DNA of 35,144 nucleotides, from NCBI GenBank assembly GCA_041689935.1, contig JBDNFI010000110.1, forward strand, positions 1-35,144, written 5' to 3'. Position numbers and translations under genes: made by a program. This DNA is from CAXBDP01 sp041689935 (GTDB lineage: Bacteria; Bacteroidota; Bacteroidia; Cytophagales; Cyclobacteriaceae). Below, in pieces: positions 32,364-35,144 of this stretch; positions within the stretch are counted from its first letter, which is position 1; each line of letters begins with the position of its first letter. The notes under the pieces were generated by a model. The model was not told where the DNA came from. It saw only the letters and a program-made list of their open reading frames with translations, and searched no databases.

Positions 32364-35144
32364 GTGGCACAGCCAAACATTACATCTAATCAAATAGCAA
32401 TAGATCCTCTAATTGGTGTATTCTATTTTAGGGATACGAGCGGAGCGCTAGTAAGCTCTTCTCTTAATCTACTTCAGACCTCCGACACTTTAGTCACCTC
32501 ACCAGATAGTATAATTATAGCTGGGGATATGACTATATCTGGAAATCTAACGGTTAATGGTAATACCGTTACCATTAATACGGAAACTATGACAGTTGAA
32601 GATAATATAATTATCTTAAATACTGGAGTAAGTGCGAGTATTGAAAATAGTATAAATGCAGGCGTAGAGATAGAAAGGGGCTCTGCGTTAAATGTGCTCA
32701 TTCGCTGGAATGAGACATCTGATAAATGGGAATTTACTAATGATGGAACAATTTATTATGAAATATCAGCAGCCGATAGTGACACTACTGGTTCAGCAGC
32801 TAAATGGACAAACCCAAGAACTATAACATTAGGTGGCGATTTATCTGGGAATGTATCCATAGATGGTTCCGCTGACGTAACGCTTAACGCTACGATTATA
32901 GCCAATGGGATAGCTCTGGGCACTGATACTACTGGAGATTATGTTTCTTCTTTAGTACAGGGTACCGGGATAAATATTGTAGACAATTCGGGCGAAACTA
33001 CAACTCCAACAATATCATTAAATGCAAGCATAAATGATCTAACGGATGTAACTATCACTGATGCAGTAAATGGTGAATTTTTAAGATATTTTAGCGATGG
33101 CCAATGGATCAACGATGCCGTAAATCTAAGCACTGATACAATTGGTGATTATGTAGATCACCTATCTGCTGGAACAGGTATAAGTATTTCTGATAACTCT
33201 GGAGAAGGATCAATTCCCACAATCTCTATTGGACAAGCTGTGGGTACTACTTCTATTGTAGCTTTTGCTGGTGTGACAGCACCATTAACGGGTAGTGTTA
33301 CGGGTAATGTCACAGGTAATGTCACAGGTAATGTAACAGGTAATATCACAGGTAATACTGCTGGAGTTCATACTGGAAATGTTACTGGTAACGTCACAGG
33401 AGATTTAGCAGGGATAGCAATAAGCGCAGACGCATGGACTACATCTAGAAGAATAACATTAGCAGGAGATTTAGAGGGTAATGTTTTAATAAAAGGAAAT
33501 TTAGATGTAATTTTAACAGCAACGATTGCCTCTAATTCAGTTTCATTAGGATCAGACACAACTGGCGATTATGTTGCAGGGGTGCTGCCCGGTACCGGCA
33601 TTACCGTACAAGATAATACTGGGGCGGGGATGACTCCATCTATCCTTATTGCTACTACATATACCGATGCTATGGTAGCCAATATTTCAAACTCAGCAGC
33701 TACTGTATCAGGAATAGCATTGGGGTATGCAAACACGGCATATTCTAATTCCGTAACCTATGTCAACAGCAGAGACCTAAATAATGTATCTGATGTGACT
33801 ATATCTACGCCTATATCTGGAAATTTTCTAAAGTGGAATGGTTCGGCTTGGATTAACGATTCGATAGATCTTGGTTCTGAGACTACAGGTGATTATGTTA
33901 AGGGTTTGATGGCTGGTACAGGTATTAGTATCACTAATAATTTTGGAGAAGGAGCATCCCCAAATATATCATTTAATGCGTCCATAAATGATTTAAATGA
34001 TGTAACAATTGGTGCTGGAGATATATCTGGACAATTCCTTAGATTTGATAATGCTACTAGTAGTTGGAAGAATCAAGCTTTAACTGGAATTCCAGCGGGT
34101 ACTGCAGTTTCCACTATAATTGGGGATGGAGTATTACGCACATACACTGTAAATCATATGTTAGATACAAGAGAAATTTTTGTGACGATGTTGAATACAG
34201 GAGCCCCATATGAAGTTATAACTACTAGATGGGAAGCAACGGATCTAGACAGTATAACAATCTATTTTGAAGAAATAGTGCCAAGTAATTCGATTAACGT
34301 AATGTGTTATGGAAGTGTATCTAGTCATACTGTAATTCTTGATGTGGCTACTCTTGAATCTATCTCAAATGTGCAAATTAATACACCAATTTCCGGGCAG
34401 ACTATAATTTATAATGGTGCCAATTGGATAAATGATACTCCATCTTTACAATATCTAAAAGATGTAAATACTACTGGCGCTACACCTAATTATTTATTAA
34501 AATTTGATGGGGCAAATTGGGTTAGCGGAACACTTACCGATGCGATGATTATTACTGGAGTTGGTGGTGATGGCACAAGTGGTCAAGCAATTATCACTGA
34601 CGGTGCAGGATTATTAAGTTTCTCTACAATTATTGGGACAACTGAAGCATCTATAATTTCTGCTGTTGGCGTAGATGGTTCTTCTGGTCAAGTTCTTAAA
34701 ACTAACGGTGCTGGAGATTTGTCGTTTGGCGATGTCGCCCAGGCACAAGTAACCAACTTGAGTACTTCATTAGGCCTCAAGGCTGATTTAGCTTCACCAA
34801 CGTTTACCGGGACTGTCACTGGTATCACTAAGGGCATGGTTGGTCTCGGTAACGTCGATAACACCACAGACGCTGGTAAGCCAGTTTCTACAGCTGGTCA
34901 GACAGCCTTGGACCTCAAGGCTGATCTAGCTTCGCCAACTTTGACTGGCGTTCCAGCTGCTCCTACGGCTTCAGCGGCAACTAACACAACACAGATTGCG
35001 ACTACAGCGTTTGTTAGAACGGAAGTCGCCAACCTTGTTGCTTCTGCCCCAGGTGCGTTAGATACACTTAACGAACTAGCGTTAGCATTGGGTAGTGACG
35101 CGGCTTTTTCTACAACGGTTTCAACTAGTTTAGGTCTAAAAGCC
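32364..35144 (+). CDS. Large tail fibre protein, partial at window end
   Basis: GTG start at 32364 with AAGGGG 6 bases upstream; open for 927 codons to the end with no stop. Repeated modules: TTGDYV--L--GTGI-I-DNSGE-; LNDVTI-----G-FLR----W-N; a run of GNVTG pentads near 33289-33405; and from about 34770 a SPTFTGTVTG/VSTAGQTALDLKA block closely related to that in the previous gene. Probably the long receptor-binding fibre. Cross-gene similarity would permit recombination between the two fibres. Confidence 0.8.
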   Translation, partial: MAQPNITSNQIAIDPLIGVFYFRDTSGALVSSSLNLLQTSDTLVTSPDSIIIAGDMTISGNLTVNGNTVTINTETMTVEDNIIILNTGVSASIENSINAGVEIERGSALNVLIRWNETSDKWEFTNDGTIYYEISAADSDTTGSAAKWTNPRTITLGGDLSGNVSIDGSADVTLNATIIANGIALGTDTTGDYVSSLVQGTGINIVDNSGETTTPTISLNASINDLTDVTITDAVNGEFLRYFSDGQWINDAVNLSTDTIGDYVDHLSAGTGISISDNSGEGSIPTISIGQAVGTTSIVAFAGVTAPLTGSVTGNVTGNVTGNVTGNITGNTAGVHTGNVTGNVTGDLAGIAISADAWTTSRRITLAGDLEGNVLIKGNLDVILTATIASNSVSLGSDTTGDYVAGVLPGTGITVQDNTGAGMTPSILIATTYTDAMVANISNSAATVSGIALGYANTAYSNSVTYVNSRDLNNVSDVTISTPISGNFLKWNGSAWINDSIDLGSETTGDYVKGLMAGTGISITNNFGEGASPNISFNASINDLNDVTIGAGDISGQFLRFDNATSSWKNQALTGIPAGTAVSTIIGDGVLRTYTVNHMLDTREIFVTMLNTGAPYEVITTRWEATDLDSITIYFEEIVPSNSINVMCYGSVSSHTVILDVATLESISNVQINTPISGQTIIYNGANWINDTPSLQYLKDVNTTGATPNYLLKFDGANWVSGTLTDAMIITGVGGDGTSGQAIITDGAGLLSFSTIIGTTEASIISAVGVDGSSGQVLKTNGAGDLSFGDVAQAQVTNLSTSLGLKADLASPTFTGTVTGITKGMVGLGNVDNTTDAGKPVSTAGQTALDLKADLASPTLTGVPAAPTASAATNTTQIATTAFVRTEVANLVASAPGALDTLNELALALGSDAAFSTTVSTSLGLKA
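33284..33405 (+). repeat. GNVTG-coding tandem repeats in fibre gene
   Basis: About eight near-identical 12-base units (GGTAATGTCACA type) encode Gly-Asn-Val-Thr repeats. Likely to expand or contract by slippage. Confidence 0.7.

Noticed and set aside
33284..33405. CRISPR-like repeat
   Set aside because: The 12-base units are contiguous, in frame and encode GNVT; there are no spacers.
31490..33559. Long antisense frames in fibre genes
   Set aside because: Val/Pro/Thr-rich mirror images of the repetitive fibre coding sequence, without ribosome sites.
1..35144. tRNA genes
   Set aside because: I looked for T-loop (GTTCGAATC-like) and cloverleaf patterns and saw none; a frameshift-reading tRNA, if phage-encoded, lies outside this window.

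Overview
The window is about 35 kb of an AT-rich tailed double-stranded DNA phage (Caudoviricetes). It covers the DNA-packaging and head module, with portal, prohead protease plus scaffold, HK97-type major capsid protein, an intein-bearing large terminase and several fibre genes. It also carries a phage RecA, a Clp/Hsp100-type unfoldase and a cluster of tiny genes. The host is unknown. Actinophage-like small proteins (CGKC-type zinc-finger peptide at 934-1074, GQTRLALEAL protein at 24723-25001) and leaderless-looking promoters hint at a low-GC actinobacterium; this is inference only. I see no tRNA, integrase, tail sheath or CRISPR array.

Layout. (1) 1-1513, minus strand: an array of mini-cassettes. 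Each has a TATATAAATTG promoter-like box, a short leader often with a small hairpin before a strong ribosome site, a 46-72 aa gene, and a long G-U-rich hairpin. Its coding parts are clearly more GC-rich than the rest. (2) 1514-3650: AT-rich divergent region, small hypothetical genes and hairpin repeats. (3) 3652-4946, minus strand: recA and two overlapping tiny genes. (4) 5051-15280: Clp-like ATPase, Gly/Ala/Arg-rich small proteins, Cys-motif proteins, and a giant protein with a DEDDh exonuclease domain. (5) 14876-22567: terminase, then fibre and S74-chaperone genes. (6) 22589-29451: portal, glycosyltransferase, protease/scaffold, head protein and major capsid protein, closed by a strong terminator. 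(7) 29579-35144: adaptor and fibre genes; the last runs off the window.

The main observation is a recoding pattern. Six genes are split into two overlapping or adjacent reading frames, and in every case the break sits at an in-frame CGG codon. Reading NNN-(C)-GGN, that is skipping the C and decoding GGN as glycine, restores one continuous protein. In the terminase this regenerates the Walker A Gly-Lys-Thr, in a zinc ribbon it regenerates the second CPGC knuckle, and in the prohead protease it joins the missing N-terminus. I scanned the genes listed here by eye and found no CGG used as an ordinary sense codon; the only other in-frame CGG (14842) also gives a sensible C-terminus when read +1. 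The codons before and after CGG are not conserved, so the signal appears to be CGG itself. This points to +1 frameshifting or quadruplet decoding (CGGN = Gly) needed for morphogenesis genes. Systematic sequencing error is the main alternative.
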